Under the pieces are notes generated by a model. That model was not told the origin of the DNA and made no database searches. It worked only from the letters and a program-made list of their open reading frames with translations. From the NCBI GenBank assembly GCA_000500915.1, contig AYNO01000006.1:1-57578 (forward strand): DNA of 57,578 bases. The letters run 5' to 3'. Source of the DNA: Rhodobacter sp. CACIA14H1 (GTDB lineage: Bacteria > Pseudomonadota > Alphaproteobacteria > Rhodobacterales > Rhodobacteraceae). The position numbers and the translations under genes are program-made. Every line of letters begins with the position of its first letter. Position 1 is the stretch's first letter. Below are positions 8,180 through 17,300 of this stretch, piece after piece.

Positions 8180-9957
8180 TCACAACGGCCAGAAGACCGG
8201 GATCAGCGCCGAAGCCACCAGCCCCGTCAGGATGTTCAACGGTATCCCCACCCGCATGAAGTCCGAAAACCGGTATCCGCCCGGCCCATAGACCATCATG
8301 TTCGTCTGATACCCCACCGGCGTCGCAAACGCCACCGAGGCCGAGAACATCACCGCCACCACGAACCCCCGCGGGTCCACCCCCAGCGACTGCGCCAGTT
8401 CGATCACGATGGGCGTATAGATCACCGCCACCGCGTTGTTCGACAGGAATTCCGTCAGCACCAGCCCCAGGAAATAGACCGCAAGGATCATCAGGAACGG
8501 CGACAGCCCCGCCATCTGCGGCGCCACCGCATTCACGATCAGCTCCACCGCGCCGGACTGGTCCAGCCCCTCGCCCACGGCCAGCATGGCAAAGATCATC
8601 GCCATCAACCGCCCGTCCACAAAGGAAAAAGCCTCCTCCGCATCGACGCAGCGCGTGACCAGGATCAGCGCGACGGCCAGCAGCGCCAGCGCCATGATCG
8701 GCGCGATATCCAGCGCCGACAGCACCACGATCCCCGCCAGCGCCGCCAGCGCGATTGGCGCCTTGGACCGCCGGAACGGCTTGATCGACGGGCGCGTGAT
8801 GTCCACCAGATCCATATCCGCCGCCAGCCGCTGGATATCTTCGATGGACCCTTCCAGCAGCAGCGTATCCCCCACCCGCACCACCAGATCGTCCAGTTGC
8901 CGCCCGATATTCTGGTTCCGCCGGTGCGCCGCCAGCACATAGACGCCATAGCGCCGCCGCAACCGCAACTCGCCCAGCCGGCGCCCCTCCATCCGGCAAC
9001 CCGGAGAGATCAGGACCTCCACCGTCTCGGTCCGGGTGGATGACAGCTTGTCCACCAGATGCAGGTCCTTGCGCCCCTGCAGGCCCAGCAATTCCGTCAT
9101 CTCGGTCCGCAGCACCACGCGGTCCCCCGCCTCCAGCTTCACCGGCGCAAGGTCACGCCGCAGCGACGCATCGCCCCGCAGCACGTCGATCAGCCGCACC
9201 CCGTCACGCCGGAACAGATCGACCTCCAGCACCGCCTGCCCGATCAGCGGGCTGTCCTCGGGAATGGCGACTTCGGTGAAATACTTCATCTTGCGCCGGT
9301 CGCTCAGCAGCATCCCCATGCTCTGCCGCACCGGCAACAGCCGCTCTGCCGTCAGCGCAAGGAACCCCCCGCCACCACCAGCAGCACCAGCCCCAGCGGC
9401 GCGATCTCGAAGATCGAGAAATGCTCCAGCCCCTCCTTCGCCGCCACCCCGTCCACCAGCAGGTTGGTGGATGTCCCGATCAGCGTGATCATCCCCCCCA
9501 GAACGGTAATATAGGACAGTGGAATCAACAGCTTCGACGGCGCCGTCCGCAGCTTGGACGCAAGTTGCATCACCACGGGGATCATCACCGCCACCAGCGG
9601 CGTGTTGTTCATGAAGGCCGACGCCAGCCCGATCACCGCGAACAGCACGAAGATCGTCATGCGCGGCCGGTCGCCCGCATGACGCTCGGCCATCCGCACG
9701 ATCTCCTCGACCGCGCCGGTCCGGACCAGCCCGCCCATCACGAGGAACATCAGCACGATGGTCCATGGCGCCGCATTGGACAGCACCGCCACCCCGTCCT
9801 TTATCGGCAGGATGCCCGTGACGATCATCACCGCCGCGCCACCGATGGCCGTGACCTCGACAGGATAGGTCTCGCGCACGAACAGGACGAACATCACGAC
9901 AAGGACGGCCAGCGCCACCCAGGGTTGCCATTCCGCCGCCAGCTCGAAACCGAACAT
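8180..9957 (-). CDS. SLC13-type permease with TrkA-C domains, apparent frameshift
   Basis: An inner-membrane anion (dicarboxylate/sulfate-type) permease. From the ATG at 9957 it reads MFGFELAAEWQPWVALAVL and stays in frame through TLIGTSTNLLVDGVAAKEG. At a C6 run on the plus strand (9365-9370) the frame changes; restoring one G on the coding strand joins it to GFLALTAERLLPVRQ and the rest, giving about 592 residues, normal for the family. Two cytosolic TrkA-C (RCK) modules lie in the centre (ADLAPVKLEAGDRVVLRTE, LDDLVVRVGDTLLLEGS) between two permease halves, the second ending TPVGYQTNMMVYGPGGY. The loss is probably a sequence error, otherwise the gene is broken. Substrate not determinable. 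The lipoprotein follows by 12 bases. Confidence 0.85.
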
Positions 9958-9984
9958 ACCGCCTCCAGACGCCTTGAACGCGCT

Positions 9985-10917
9985 TCAGGAGGCCACGGTT
10001 GCCTCCCGCCCCGCCCTCTCGCGCGGGCTGACCAATGCCACACCCGACAGAAGCAAAACAAGCGCAAGCCACAGAGAAGGAGAAAATCGTTCTCCCAGCA
10101 GCAGCATCGCCCAGAAAATTCCCGCTCCCGTCACGATATAGGAACATTGTGAGGCAAACACCGCCCCGGCCCGGAACGCCAGCCACACATAGGCCGCGTA
10201 GATCAGCGCATGGATGGCCGAAGACCCGGCCAAAGCCACCTCCGCCCGCCCGAAATCCGCGAAGGGATCGAAGAACTGCCCCGTCAGCACGGCAACCGGC
10301 AGGCATCCCAGCAGCCCCGCCAGCGACGCGCCGAACATCGCCTGCACCGGCTCCATCCCTGCCGTCCCGTGCCGCGCCACGAACAGCCCTTCCAGCGCGT
10401 AACACAGCGGCCCCACCAGCGCGACGGGAAGGAACGCCACCATCCCCGCCTCCAGCACCGCGCCGGGCGCGGCCAGCAGCGACACCGCCGCCAGACCAAG
10501 GCACAGCCCCAGCAGCCGCAGCCAGCCGAACCGCTCCATCCCCAGCATCAGCGCCAGCGGAAAGGCGATCATCGGCACGGCGGAAATCACCATCGACATC
10601 ACCCCCGCCGGCAGCCGCGCCACCGACAGGTAGAAGGTCGCATTCGGGATCAGCGTCCCCAGCACCGCCACAACGCCATAGAACCGCAGCGCGGGCGCGG
10701 TGAAGACCAGCCCCTTCCCCCGCACCATCGTGACAGCCCCCAGCACCAGCACGCAGACCACCAGCTGCCAGAAGATCAGCCCGAAAGGCCCGTGCCCGTC
10801 CTGCGTGGCGATCTTGCCCAGCGGCTGCGTCGATCCCCACCCGATGCCGAGGCACAGCAGCACCCCCACATGGAACCACCGCCTGTCCGTCACGCCCCCC
10901 GCAGCGGCACCGCTCAA
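9985..10917 (-). CDS. EamA/DMT family transporter
   Basis: A ten-helix metabolite exporter of 310 residues with two EamA repeats (first from GIGWGSTQPLGKIATQDG, second from about residue 165). ASQCSYIVTGAGIFWAMLLLG and the final LVLLLSGVALVSPRE match the family pattern before the basic end. Its start (ATG 10917) overlaps the ymdB stop by four bases (ATGA), so it is translationally coupled to ymdB. It precedes the SLC13 permease by 27 bases, making a likely ymdB-exporter-permease-lipoprotein transcript. Substrate unknown. Confidence 0.88.
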   Translation of the reverse strand: MSGAAAGGVTDRRWFHVGVLLCLGIGWGSTQPLGKIATQDGHGPFGLIFWQLVVCVLVLGAVTMVRGKGLVFTAPALRFYGVVAVLGTLIPNATFYLSVARLPAGVMSMVISAVPMIAFPLALMLGMERFGWLRLLGLCLGLAAVSLLAAPGAVLEAGMVAFLPVALVGPLCYALEGLFVARHGTAGMEPVQAMFGASLAGLLGCLPVAVLTGQFFDPFADFGRAEVALAGSSAIHALIYAAYVWLAFRAGAVFASQCSYIVTGAGIFWAMLLLGERFSPSLWLALVLLLSGVALVSPRERAGREATVAS

Positions 10918-11726
10918 GGCGCACTCTCCTGCAACCTTCCACCCACCCGCACGGGGACGATCCGCGTGGCCTTGCCCGTCCGGTCCTCCGTCTCGACAAA
11001 GACGCCCGACAGCGTCGCCTCGCCCGCCGCCGGCTCGAACCGCCCCTTGGCCATGCCGGTCACGAACCGCCGCAACGGCTCCATCTTCTCCATCCCGATG
11101 ACGCTGTCATAGTCGCCGCACATGCCCGCATCCGACAGATAGGCCGTGCCGCCCTTCAGGATCATCGCATCCGCCGTCGGCACATGGGTATGCGTGCCCA
11201 CCACCAGCGACGCCTGACCGTCGCACCAATGGCCCATCCCCATCTTCTCGGACGTGGCCTCGGCATGGACATCCACCACCGCCGCCTGCACCGCAGCGCC
11301 AAGGGCATGGGCCTTCAGCACCCCCTCGATGGCGGAAAACGGGTCATCGAAGGGCCGCTTCATGAACACCTGACCCAGCACCTGCGCCACCAGCACCTTG
11401 CGCCCCTGCGTCGCGGTGAACACCCGCCACCCCTTGCCGGGCGCGACCTTGGAAAAGTTGATGGGCCGGATGATCCGCGGCTCGGTCTCGATGAAGGACA
11501 GCATGTCCTTCTGGTCGAAGGCATGATCCCCCAGCGTGATGCAATCCGCCCCCGCCGCCAGCAACAGCTTCGCATGTTCCGGTGTCAGCCCCGCGCCGCT
11601 GGACGCGTTCTCGCCGTTCACCACCACGAAATCGAGCGCCCAATCCGCCCGCAACGCAGGCAGCCGCGCGGTCACCGCCGCACGCCCCGCCCGCCCCATC
11701 ACATCGCCAAGGAAAAGGATACGCAT
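10914..11726 (-). CDS. ymdB: YmdB family metallophosphoesterase
   Basis: A 270-residue cytosolic metallophosphoesterase with 2',3'-cyclic-nucleotide phosphodiesterase activity in characterised relatives. The dimetal motifs are intact: MRILFLGDVMGRAGR at the N-terminus, VVVNGENAS with the metal-bridging Asn and Glu, TLGDHAFDQKD, VDVHAEATSEK and VGTHTHVPTAD. The length is typical. It leads a minus-strand unit with the EamA exporter (ATGA overlap at 10914-10917). In many relatives a 5-formyltetrahydrofolate cyclo-ligase gene lies directly upstream; here the 171-base gap to the divergent exporter holds no such gene. Confidence 0.94.
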   Translation of the reverse strand: MRILFLGDVMGRAGRAAVTARLPALRADWALDFVVVNGENASSGAGLTPEHAKLLLAAGADCITLGDHAFDQKDMLSFIETEPRIIRPINFSKVAPGKGWRVFTATQGRKVLVAQVLGQVFMKRPFDDPFSAIEGVLKAHALGAAVQAAVVDVHAEATSEKMGMGHWCDGQASLVVGTHTHVPTADAMILKGGTAYLSDAGMCGDYDSVIGMEKMEPLRRFVTGMAKGRFEPAAGEATLSGVFVETEDRTGKATRIVPVRVGGRLQESAP

Positions 11727-11897
11727 CCCCCCGCCCTACGCCCCGCGCAGGCAAACGGCAATCCCGTTCCCGACCCCCGCCGTCGGTTTCCATCCCCCCG
11801 CCGCCGGACCGTTTTCCGTGCAACCCCACCTTGCACCCGACGTCCGCGCGGTCCATTACGTTACCGCTCCCATATCGTGCGCCCGAAGGCTCCGCCC

Positions 11898-12869
11898 ATG
11901 ACCAGCTCCAGCTCCAACCTCAAGGGGGCCGCCCTGTCGCTTGCCGCTTTCGGCGTCTATGCGACCCATGACGTCGTCGTGAAATTCCTTGGCGGCAGCT
12001 ACAACGCCGTCCAGATCATCTTCTTCTCCGGCCTGCTGTCCTTCCCGCTGGTCACGGCCATGCTCCTGTCCGACAGGCGCGACGAAAACCTCGTCCCCCG
12101 CCACCCGTGGTGGAGCCTTGCCCGCGCCGTCTCTGCCGTCCTGACCGGCGTGGCAGGCTTCTTCGCCTTCTCGCAACTGCCCATGGCACAGGCCTATGCC
12201 ATCTTCTTCGCCATGCCGCTGCTGATCACCGTCATGGCCATCCCGATGCTGGGCGAACGCGTCGGCGCAAGGCGCGGCATGGCGGTCCTCGTGGGCCTGC
12301 TCGGCGTCCTCGTCGTCCTCCGCCCCGGCGAGGCCGACCTTGGCCTCGGCCACCTCGCCGCGCTGTCGGCCGCCGTCACCGGCGCACTCACCTCCGTCAT
12401 CGTGCGCAAGATCGGGGCCGAGGAACGCTCTGCCGTCCTGATGATCTACCCCATGCTCGGCAACGTGCTGGCGATGGGGGCCGTCCTGCCCTTCGTCTAT
12501 GAACCCATGCCCGTCACCCATCTGGGCCTGATGTGCATCATCGCGCTCTTCGGCTTCATCGGCGGGCTTCTGGTCATCAAGGCCTACCGCACCGCCCCCG
12601 CCGTCATCGTGGCACCGATGCAATATTCCCAGATCCTCTGGGCCGCCCTCTATGGCTGGCTGCTCTTCGGCGAATCGATCGACCTCTACACCGCCATCGG
12701 ATCGGCCATCATCATCGCCTCGGGCATCTACATCGTCCTGCGGGAAGGCAAACCCAGCGTGTCGGAAAACCGCCCCGTCTCCTCCACGAAAAGCCGCCCC
12801 GAAACCGGCGCCATGCCCCGCGTCAGCGTGATGATGAGCCGGATGGGCATTCCCGAACGGCAGGATTGA
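11898..12869 (+). CDS. EamA/DMT family transporter
   Basis: A 323-residue inner-membrane exporter. The start at 11898 (MTSSSSNLKGAALSLAAFG) follows a gap shared with divergent ymdB. Ten helices in two EamA repeats are visible, with VYATHDVVVKFLGG in the first and SQILWAALYGWLLFGESIDL in the second; IASGIYIVLREGK closes the membrane part. An unusual cytosolic tail of about 45 residues follows (SENRPVSSTKSRPETGAMPR). It ends 35 bases before a hairpin and upstream of tRNA-Pro. Substrate unknown. Confidence 0.9.
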   Translation: MTSSSSNLKGAALSLAAFGVYATHDVVVKFLGGSYNAVQIIFFSGLLSFPLVTAMLLSDRRDENLVPRHPWWSLARAVSAVLTGVAGFFAFSQLPMAQAYAIFFAMPLLITVMAIPMLGERVGARRGMAVLVGLLGVLVVLRPGEADLGLGHLAALSAAVTGALTSVIVRKIGAEERSAVLMIYPMLGNVLAMGAVLPFVYEPMPVTHLGLMCIIALFGFIGGLLVIKAYRTAPAVIVAPMQYSQILWAALYGWLLFGESIDLYTAIGSAIIIASGIYIVLREGKPSVSENRPVSSTKSRPETGAMPRVSVMMSRMGIPERQD

Positions 12870-12903
12870 CCCGTCGCAACCCGCACCGCTTTTCCCCGCC
12901 CAT

Positions 12904-12928
12904 CCCCCTTGCAAATGCCGCAAGGGGG
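12904..12928 (+). terminator. hairpin between exporter gene and tRNA-Pro
   Basis: Nine-base arms CCCCCTTGC and GCAAGGGGG around the loop AAATGCC, 34 bases after the exporter stop. Only a weak T content follows, so it is a probable terminator that separates the mRNA from tRNA-Pro. Confidence 0.65.
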
Positions 12929-12949
12929 CTGTAACCCACCCCCCACGGT

Positions 12950-13026
12950 CGGAGCGTAGCGCAGCCTGGTAGCGCACCTGCTTCGGGAGCAGGGGGTCGG
13001 AGGTTCGAATCCTCTCGCTCCGACCA
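12950..13026 (+). tRNA. tRNA-Pro (CGG)
   Basis: A complete 77-base cloverleaf: acceptor CGGAGCG pairs with CGCTCCG, D-stem GCGC/GCGC, anticodon arm CCTGC-TTCGGGA-GCAGG with CGG at positions 34-36, and T-arm GGAGG-TTCGAAT-CCTCT. Discriminator A and an encoded CCA end at 13026. All stems are well paired. Confidence 0.97.
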
Positions 13027-13097
13027 GTAATCCCGCCCATTCGGAAAGATACAGATCCAACCCCGCAGGGGCAGCGGTCTGTCCGGCAGTATATCGG

Positions 13098-13170
13098 AGC
13101 GGCGGACCGGACTCGAACCGGCGACCTACGGACTGGAAAACCGGCGCTCTGCCGACTGAGCTACCGCCGC
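13098..13170 (-). tRNA. tRNA-Gly (TCC), atypical anticodon stem
   Basis: Folds into 73 positions: acceptor GCGGCGG/CCGCCGC perfect, D-stem GCTC/GAGC, T-arm GCCGG-TTCGAGT-CCGGT. The anticodon loop TTTCCAG puts TCC at 34-36 with A37, and discriminator U73 suits glycine. The anticodon stem CCGGT/TCCGT, however, has only three good pairs, with mismatches at 27-43 and 31-39, and the 3' end is followed by CCG rather than CCA. It lies three bases downstream of tRNA-Arg on the same strand and is probably co-transcribed with it. Functional status is uncertain. Confidence 0.75.
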
Positions 13171-13173
13171 ATT

Positions 13174-13250
13174 TGGCGCTCCCGGCAGGACTCGAACCTG
13201 CAACAGACCGGGTAGAAGCCGGATGCTCTCTCCAATTGAGCTACGGGAGC
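13174..13250 (-). tRNA. tRNA-Arg (TCT)
   Basis: A 77-base cloverleaf with acceptor GCTCCCG/CGGGAGC, D-stem GCTC/GAGC, anticodon arm TCCGG-CTTCTAC-CCGGT with TCT at 34-36 and A37, T-arm GCAGG-TTCGAGT-CCTGC, discriminator G and encoded CCA. One mismatch (27-43) in the anticodon stem. First of a two-tRNA unit on the minus strand. Confidence 0.95.
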
Positions 13251-13469
13251 AGAAATCAGCCCCGTCCTCGTCCCCTGTGAAGCAGCGTCATCGCCATGGG
13301 AAACCCCCGGTCATCCATGACACTGCTTAAACCACGCCCGTCCCGCCTGCAACCCTGACGTGCGCTTCGTGCGGAAACGCCCCGGGTCGGCGTTCCCGCC
13401 ACGACAGACCGGACGGCGATTGCCATTCCCCCGCCTACCCCTACCTTCCCCCCATCAAGGGCAGGGCCA
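13251..13469. other. intergenic gap upstream of the MoxR/VWA operon
   Basis: Holds no convincing ORF or RNA. It must contain the promoters of the minus-strand tRNA pair and of the plus-strand operon beginning at 13470; neither could be pinned to clear -35/-10 boxes. Confidence 0.4.
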
Positions 13470-14156
13470 ATGCTGATCGTCACCGAAGCCACCATCGCCA
13501 ACCGCGCCGCGCTGGAAACGCGCAGCCTGCCCAAGCGTTTCCTCGGCCGCGTGACGCTGTTCCCGAAGGGCGCACCCCTCACGCTCTGGCTCCGGCTCCT
13601 TATGGAAATCCAGCTCCTCCGCTACCTCGGTGCGCTGCTGCCCTTCGTCCTGATCCCCCTCGTCTGGCGCGACACCGCCCTGCCCATCTCGCAGGCCCCG
13701 CTCGTCATGCTCATCCTCATCGCGGGCGTGGAACTGAAACTCCTGCGCCTGTCGAAATCCGCCCGTGCCCGCCTTCTGACCCCGGACGAAGCCGCCCGCC
13801 GTCTGGACACCCTTGCCTTCCGCGCCCGCGCCTGCCTGCGCCGGATCGCCGCCCGCCACGGCCTGACCGAAGGCGAACTGCGCCTTGTCGTGGAACAGTC
13901 CGAACTCGCCCGCATCCCGCCCCTCACCCTCGTCTCGGTGCAGACCGACCGCCCCGAACCCCGCCTCCTGCCCCTTACGCCCGATGACCGCGCCCATATC
14001 ACCGCCACCCTCTTCGATGCCGGTTTCACCGAACGCCACCTGCACGCCGTGAACCAGCGCGAGGACCGCCACCTCCGCGACATCGCGCAGGAAGCCCGCG
14101 CCGTCTCTGCCCATTCCCGCCTTGCCGCCTTCCTCGAACAACGGGCCGCCGAATGA
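13470..14156 (+). CDS. membrane-anchored protein of the MoxR/VWA operon
   Basis: I do not recognise a named family. The 228-residue product has two adjacent hydrophobic helices at about residues 45-95 (LLRYLGALLPFVLIPLVW and APLVMLILIAGVELKLLRL), a basic N-terminal part before them, and a charged cytosolic domain of about 130 residues after them (FRARACLRRIAARHGLTEGE, ITATLFDAGFTERHLHAV). Its stop overlaps the MoxR start by four bases (ATGA), so the three genes 13470-16456 form one translationally coupled unit. Membrane recruitment of the MoxR-VWA machine is a fair inference from position, but there is no direct evidence for it. Confidence 0.72.
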   Translation: MLIVTEATIANRAALETRSLPKRFLGRVTLFPKGAPLTLWLRLLMEIQLLRYLGALLPFVLIPLVWRDTALPISQAPLVMLILIAGVELKLLRLSKSARARLLTPDEAARRLDTLAFRARACLRRIAARHGLTEGELRLVVEQSELARIPPLTLVSVQTDRPEPRLLPLTPDDRAHITATLFDAGFTERHLHAVNQREDRHLRDIAQEARAVSAHSRLAAFLEQRAAE

Positions 14157-15250
14157 CCGTCAACGCCACCGCCATTTCCGCAGGCGAAGCCCTCCGCACC
14201 CTCCTCGCCGGATGGGAGGCGCAGCAGGCCGGAACCCTCACCGCCTCGTGGATGCTGCATGGCCGCCCCGGTGTCGGAAAGACCGAAATCGTCCAGACCC
14301 TCGCCGCCCGCATAGGCGCCACACTTTACGACCTGCGCCTGACGACGATCGAACCGCAGGACCTGCGCGGCCTGCCCTTCTTCGATCACGAGGCGCGGAA
14401 AACCGTCTGGTATCGCCCCGAAGACCTGCCCGACACCGACGCCCCCGCCATCCTCTTCCTCGACGAACTCACCGCCGCCGCCCCCGCCCTGCAACCCACC
14501 GTCTATGGCCTGTTGCAGGAACGCCGCGTGGGCCGCCACCGCCTGCCCGACAGCACGATGGTCATAGCGGCTGGCAACCGGATCGAGGACGGGGCCATCG
14601 CCTATGACATGGGCACCGCCCTGTCAGACCGCCTCATCCACATCATCGTGCAGGCCGATGCCGACGACTGGCTGCGAAACTACGCCATCCCCGCGGGCAT
14701 CCACCCCGCCGTCGCCGCCTTCCTCCGCACCCGCCCCGACCTGCTGGAAACGACCGAAGACAGCCTGCGCCGGGGCCAGATGGTCGCCTGCACCCCCCGC
14801 AGCTGGACCCGCGTCAGCCGCATCATGGATGCCGTCCCCGACCGCACCCTGCGTCAGGTGATGATCGCGGGCACCGTGGGCCTTGCCCCCGCCGCCGAAT
14901 TCGCCCTGCTGGCCGACGACATCGCGGCCACCGTCCAGATCGCCGAACTCCTGCACACCCCCCGCGCCGACCGCGCCCCCCTCTACCCGCGCAGCCTGCA
15001 CGGGCTGACCGCCCTCGCCTTCGGCCTGACGGGCAGCACCAGCCGCGACACCCTGCCCGCCGCCATCGAAATCCTTGCCGACCTGCCCAGCTTGCCCGAC
15101 CCGCAGGGGCTGCCCCTGTCCGAACTCGCCAGCTTCGGCTTCGAACTCCTCATCTCCCGCGCCCTCGACCAAGGCTGGGCCGACGCCTTCGCCACCTCCG
15201 ACGCCTACGCGCACTACGCGGCCAGACGTCAGGCCGCAGGCCTGCCGTGA
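14153..15250 (+). CDS. MoxR-type AAA+ ATPase
   Basis: A 365-residue ATPase. Walker A is HGRPGVGKTEIV at about residues 36-47, Walker B ILFLDEL at about 101-107, and the sensor region is TMVIAAGNRIEDGAIAYDMG with ALSDRLIHI. The C-terminal 150 residues form a helical lid (RGQMVACTPRSWTRVSRIMD). MoxR ATPases act as chaperones that, with VWA-domain partners, assemble complexes or insert metals. Start ATG 14153 overlaps the upstream stop; its own stop overlaps the VWA gene start (GTGA at 15247-15250). The client is unknown: no dehydrogenase, chelatase or nitrogen-oxide reductase gene lies nearby. Confidence 0.88.
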   Translation: MTVNATAISAGEALRTLLAGWEAQQAGTLTASWMLHGRPGVGKTEIVQTLAARIGATLYDLRLTTIEPQDLRGLPFFDHEARKTVWYRPEDLPDTDAPAILFLDELTAAAPALQPTVYGLLQERRVGRHRLPDSTMVIAAGNRIEDGAIAYDMGTALSDRLIHIIVQADADDWLRNYAIPAGIHPAVAAFLRTRPDLLETTEDSLRRGQMVACTPRSWTRVSRIMDAVPDRTLRQVMIAGTVGLAPAAEFALLADDIAATVQIAELLHTPRADRAPLYPRSLHGLTALAFGLTGSTSRDTLPAAIEILADLPSLPDPQGLPLSELASFGFELLISRALDQGWADAFATSDAYAHYAARRQAAGLP

Positions 15251-16456
15251 CCCACTCCACCCGCGCCGCCCGCGCCCTCGCGCATCTGGGCGAGATCGAC
15301 CCCGCCCTCGCGGTCCTCTCCCTCTGGTGCCGCCACCGCGATGGCGACGGGCCGACCACCACGCGGGGCGAAACCGTCACCTACGGCCCCGCCTTCCCCG
15401 CGCTCGGCCTGCCCGAACAGACGGGCCTCGCCGCCCACCACATCCTGCATGTCGCTCTGCGCCACTCCGCCCGCATGGCAGCCCTTGCCGAACGGCTGGG
15501 CGACAGCTTCGACCCCACGCTCTTCCAGCTCGCCGCCGACGGCATCGTCAACGAAACGCTCCAACTCGCAGGCCACGCCCTGCCCCGCCCCGCCACCACC
15601 CTGACCGCCCTGCTGGCCGAGGCGCAGATCCCCCACACCTCCCCCATCGACGCCCTGACAGAATGGGACGCCGACCGCCTGACGATGGAACTGCACCGCG
15701 ACCCCGACCGCGCCCGCCGCCTGCGCGACACCGCCCGCACGCGCGGCATCGAACCCGACCTCGCCGCAGGCGACCCCGCCGACGGCCCTGCCCAATCCGC
15801 CGCCGACTGGCGCAACCAGATGCTCCGCGCGCTCGAGGCTGGCCGCAAGGCAGGCACCGGCATCGGCCGCCTCGGCGCCATCCTCGCCGACCTCGCCCCC
15901 GCCTCGGTCCCGTGGGAACTCCACCTCCGCCGCCTGCTGGCGCTGGCCCTGACCGACCACCCCCGCACCACCTTCAAACGCCCCGCCCCCGCTGGACCGC
16001 CCGCCTCTCCGAAGCCGAACGCCTGAACACCCCCCTCCCCCCTTCGAACCCGGACGCCAGCGCAGCGACCACCGCCCCCGCCTTGTCATCGGGCTCGACA
16101 CCTCCTCCTCCATCGACGCCCAGACCCTCCGCCTCTTCACGGCCGAGGCAGAAGCCATCGCCCGCCGCACCGGCGCGGAAACCCACCTCCTCCCCTTCGA
16201 CGAAACCGTCGCCTCCCACACCCGCCTCGACCCGAACGCATGGTCCAGCCTGCAAACCCTCCAACTCCGCACCGGCGGCGGCACCGATTACACCGACCTC
16301 TTCGCGCAATCCGCCCGCCTGAATCCCTCGCTCCTCATCATCCTCACCGACCTCGACGCCCCCCTGCCCCCGAAACCCGCCACCCCCGTCCTCTGGGCCA
16401 CCCCCCGACCGACCGACCCGCCACCCTATGGCCGCCACCTGACGCTGGGCGACTAG
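15247..16456 (+). CDS. DUF2201-type VWA/putative metallopeptidase protein, two apparent frameshifts
   Basis: Partner of the MoxR ATPase. The GTG at 15247 overlaps the MoxR stop. The N-terminal domain has HHILHVALRHSARMA at about residues 62-76, at the HExxH-like site of DUF2201 putative metallopeptidases, though the usual Glu is replaced here. The C-terminal VWA domain shows a MIDAS DxSxS motif (GLDTSSSID), TGGGTDYTDLF and LTDLDAP, ending at TAG 16454-16456. Between the domains the reading frame slips twice, near the C5 run 15986-15990 and in the adjacent C6 runs 16030-16042; adding one C at each yields a continuous protein of about 403 residues. Sequence error is the simplest reason; otherwise this is a pseudogene. 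Confidence 0.8.
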
Positions 16457-16514
16457 GCCAACACACTAGGCACCCCGCCCCCCGCCCTGTATCAACGGCC
16501 CAAAGGGGGAACCC

Positions 16515-17207
16515 ATGACCGACACCGAAGAACGCAAACGCGGCGGCGGCGCACGGCTCGTCTATGACACGCTGCGCGACGAAATCCTCGACCTCGCCCT
16601 CCAGCCCGGCGAACCGGTGGACGAGGCGGGACTGGCCGACCGCTTCGCCATGTCCCGCACACCCGTGCGCGAGGCGCTGGTCCGCCTTGCAGGCGAAGGG
16701 CTGGTGACGATGCTCCCCAACCGCTCCACCGTCGTCAGCCAGATCGACTTCCCCAACCTCTACGCCTTCTTCGACGCGCTGACGTTGATGTATCGGGTCA
16801 CCACCCGCCTCGCCGCCGAATTCCACACCGACGCGGACCTGCACATCATCCGCGCCCGTCAGGCCACCTTCGCCAAGGCCGTCATGGCAGGCGACACCGC
16901 CGCGATGATCACCCGCAACCGCGACTTCCACGCCGCCATCGCCGAAGCCGGACGCAACCCCTATTACACCCCCCTCTTCATCCGCCTGCTGGACGAAGGC
17001 CGCCGCATCCTGCGCCTCTACTACTACCCCGCCTTCGCCCCGCAGGACCCCCACCCCTACATCACCGAACACGAAGCCATCATCACCGCCGTCGCCGCCC
17101 GCGACATCCCCCTCTGCGACCGGCTGGCGAAAGACCATGCAGACCGGATCGTGCAGCAGATACAGGCCATGATCGCCGCCGACCGCCGCCAGCCCATCAC
17201 CCTCTGA
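16515..17207 (+). CDS. GntR family regulator with FCD domain
   Basis: A 230-residue DNA-binding protein of the FadR/FCD subfamily. The winged helix occupies about residues 12-75 (VDEAGLADRFAMSRTPVREALVRL is the HTH). The FCD effector domain follows with the metal-binding acidic/His set (RNRDFHAAIAEA, TEHEAIITA, KDHADRI), implying a carboxylate ligand. It is followed at 93 bases by the hydroxyproline genes on the same strand, and the gap holds a palindrome of a type often bound by such regulators. Control of that operon by hydroxyproline or a breakdown product is an inference from position. Confidence 0.9.
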   Translation: MTDTEERKRGGGARLVYDTLRDEILDLALQPGEPVDEAGLADRFAMSRTPVREALVRLAGEGLVTMLPNRSTVVSQIDFPNLYAFFDALTLMYRVTTRLAAEFHTDADLHIIRARQATFAKAVMAGDTAAMITRNRDFHAAIAEAGRNPYYTPLFIRLLDEGRRILRLYYYPAFAPQDPHPYITEHEAIITAVAARDIPLCDRLAKDHADRIVQQIQAMIAADRRQPITL

Positions 17208-17231
17208 CCCGCTTTTCCCTGCCCGCAAATC

Positions 17232-17262
17232 TTGTCGACAAACTTTATGCAATACCTATACT
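17232..17262 (+). promoter_or_regulatory. putative promoter with overlapping palindromic operator
   Basis: A perfect ten-base palindrome TTGTCGACAA (17232-17241) lies 60 bases before the start of the hydroxyproline operon. Its TTGTCG half can serve as a -35 box, with TATACT at 17257-17262 as -10 (19-base spacing). FCD-type GntR proteins commonly bind TTGT-N2-ACAA palindromes, so this is a candidate operator for the regulator at 16515-17207; binding would cover the promoter. Confidence 0.55.
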
Positions 17263-17300
17263 GACGGCCAAAGCACACCGGATTCGCAAAGGCACCCCAG

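Noticed and set aside
8180-10999. 939-codon open frame fusing sequence upstream of the SLC13 permease C-terminal half
   Set aside because: The upstream part is an out-of-frame reading of the EamA gene; the true permease N-terminus is in another frame from 9957, joined by one missing G.
11344-11856. 170-codon minus-strand frame as a possible folate cyclo-ligase upstream of ymdB
   Set aside because: It overlaps ymdB in another frame, and its sequence has no cyclo-ligase motifs.
12949-13470. Genomic-island boundary at the tRNA cluster
   Set aside because: No integrase, direct repeat of a tRNA 3' end or composition change was found at these tRNAs.
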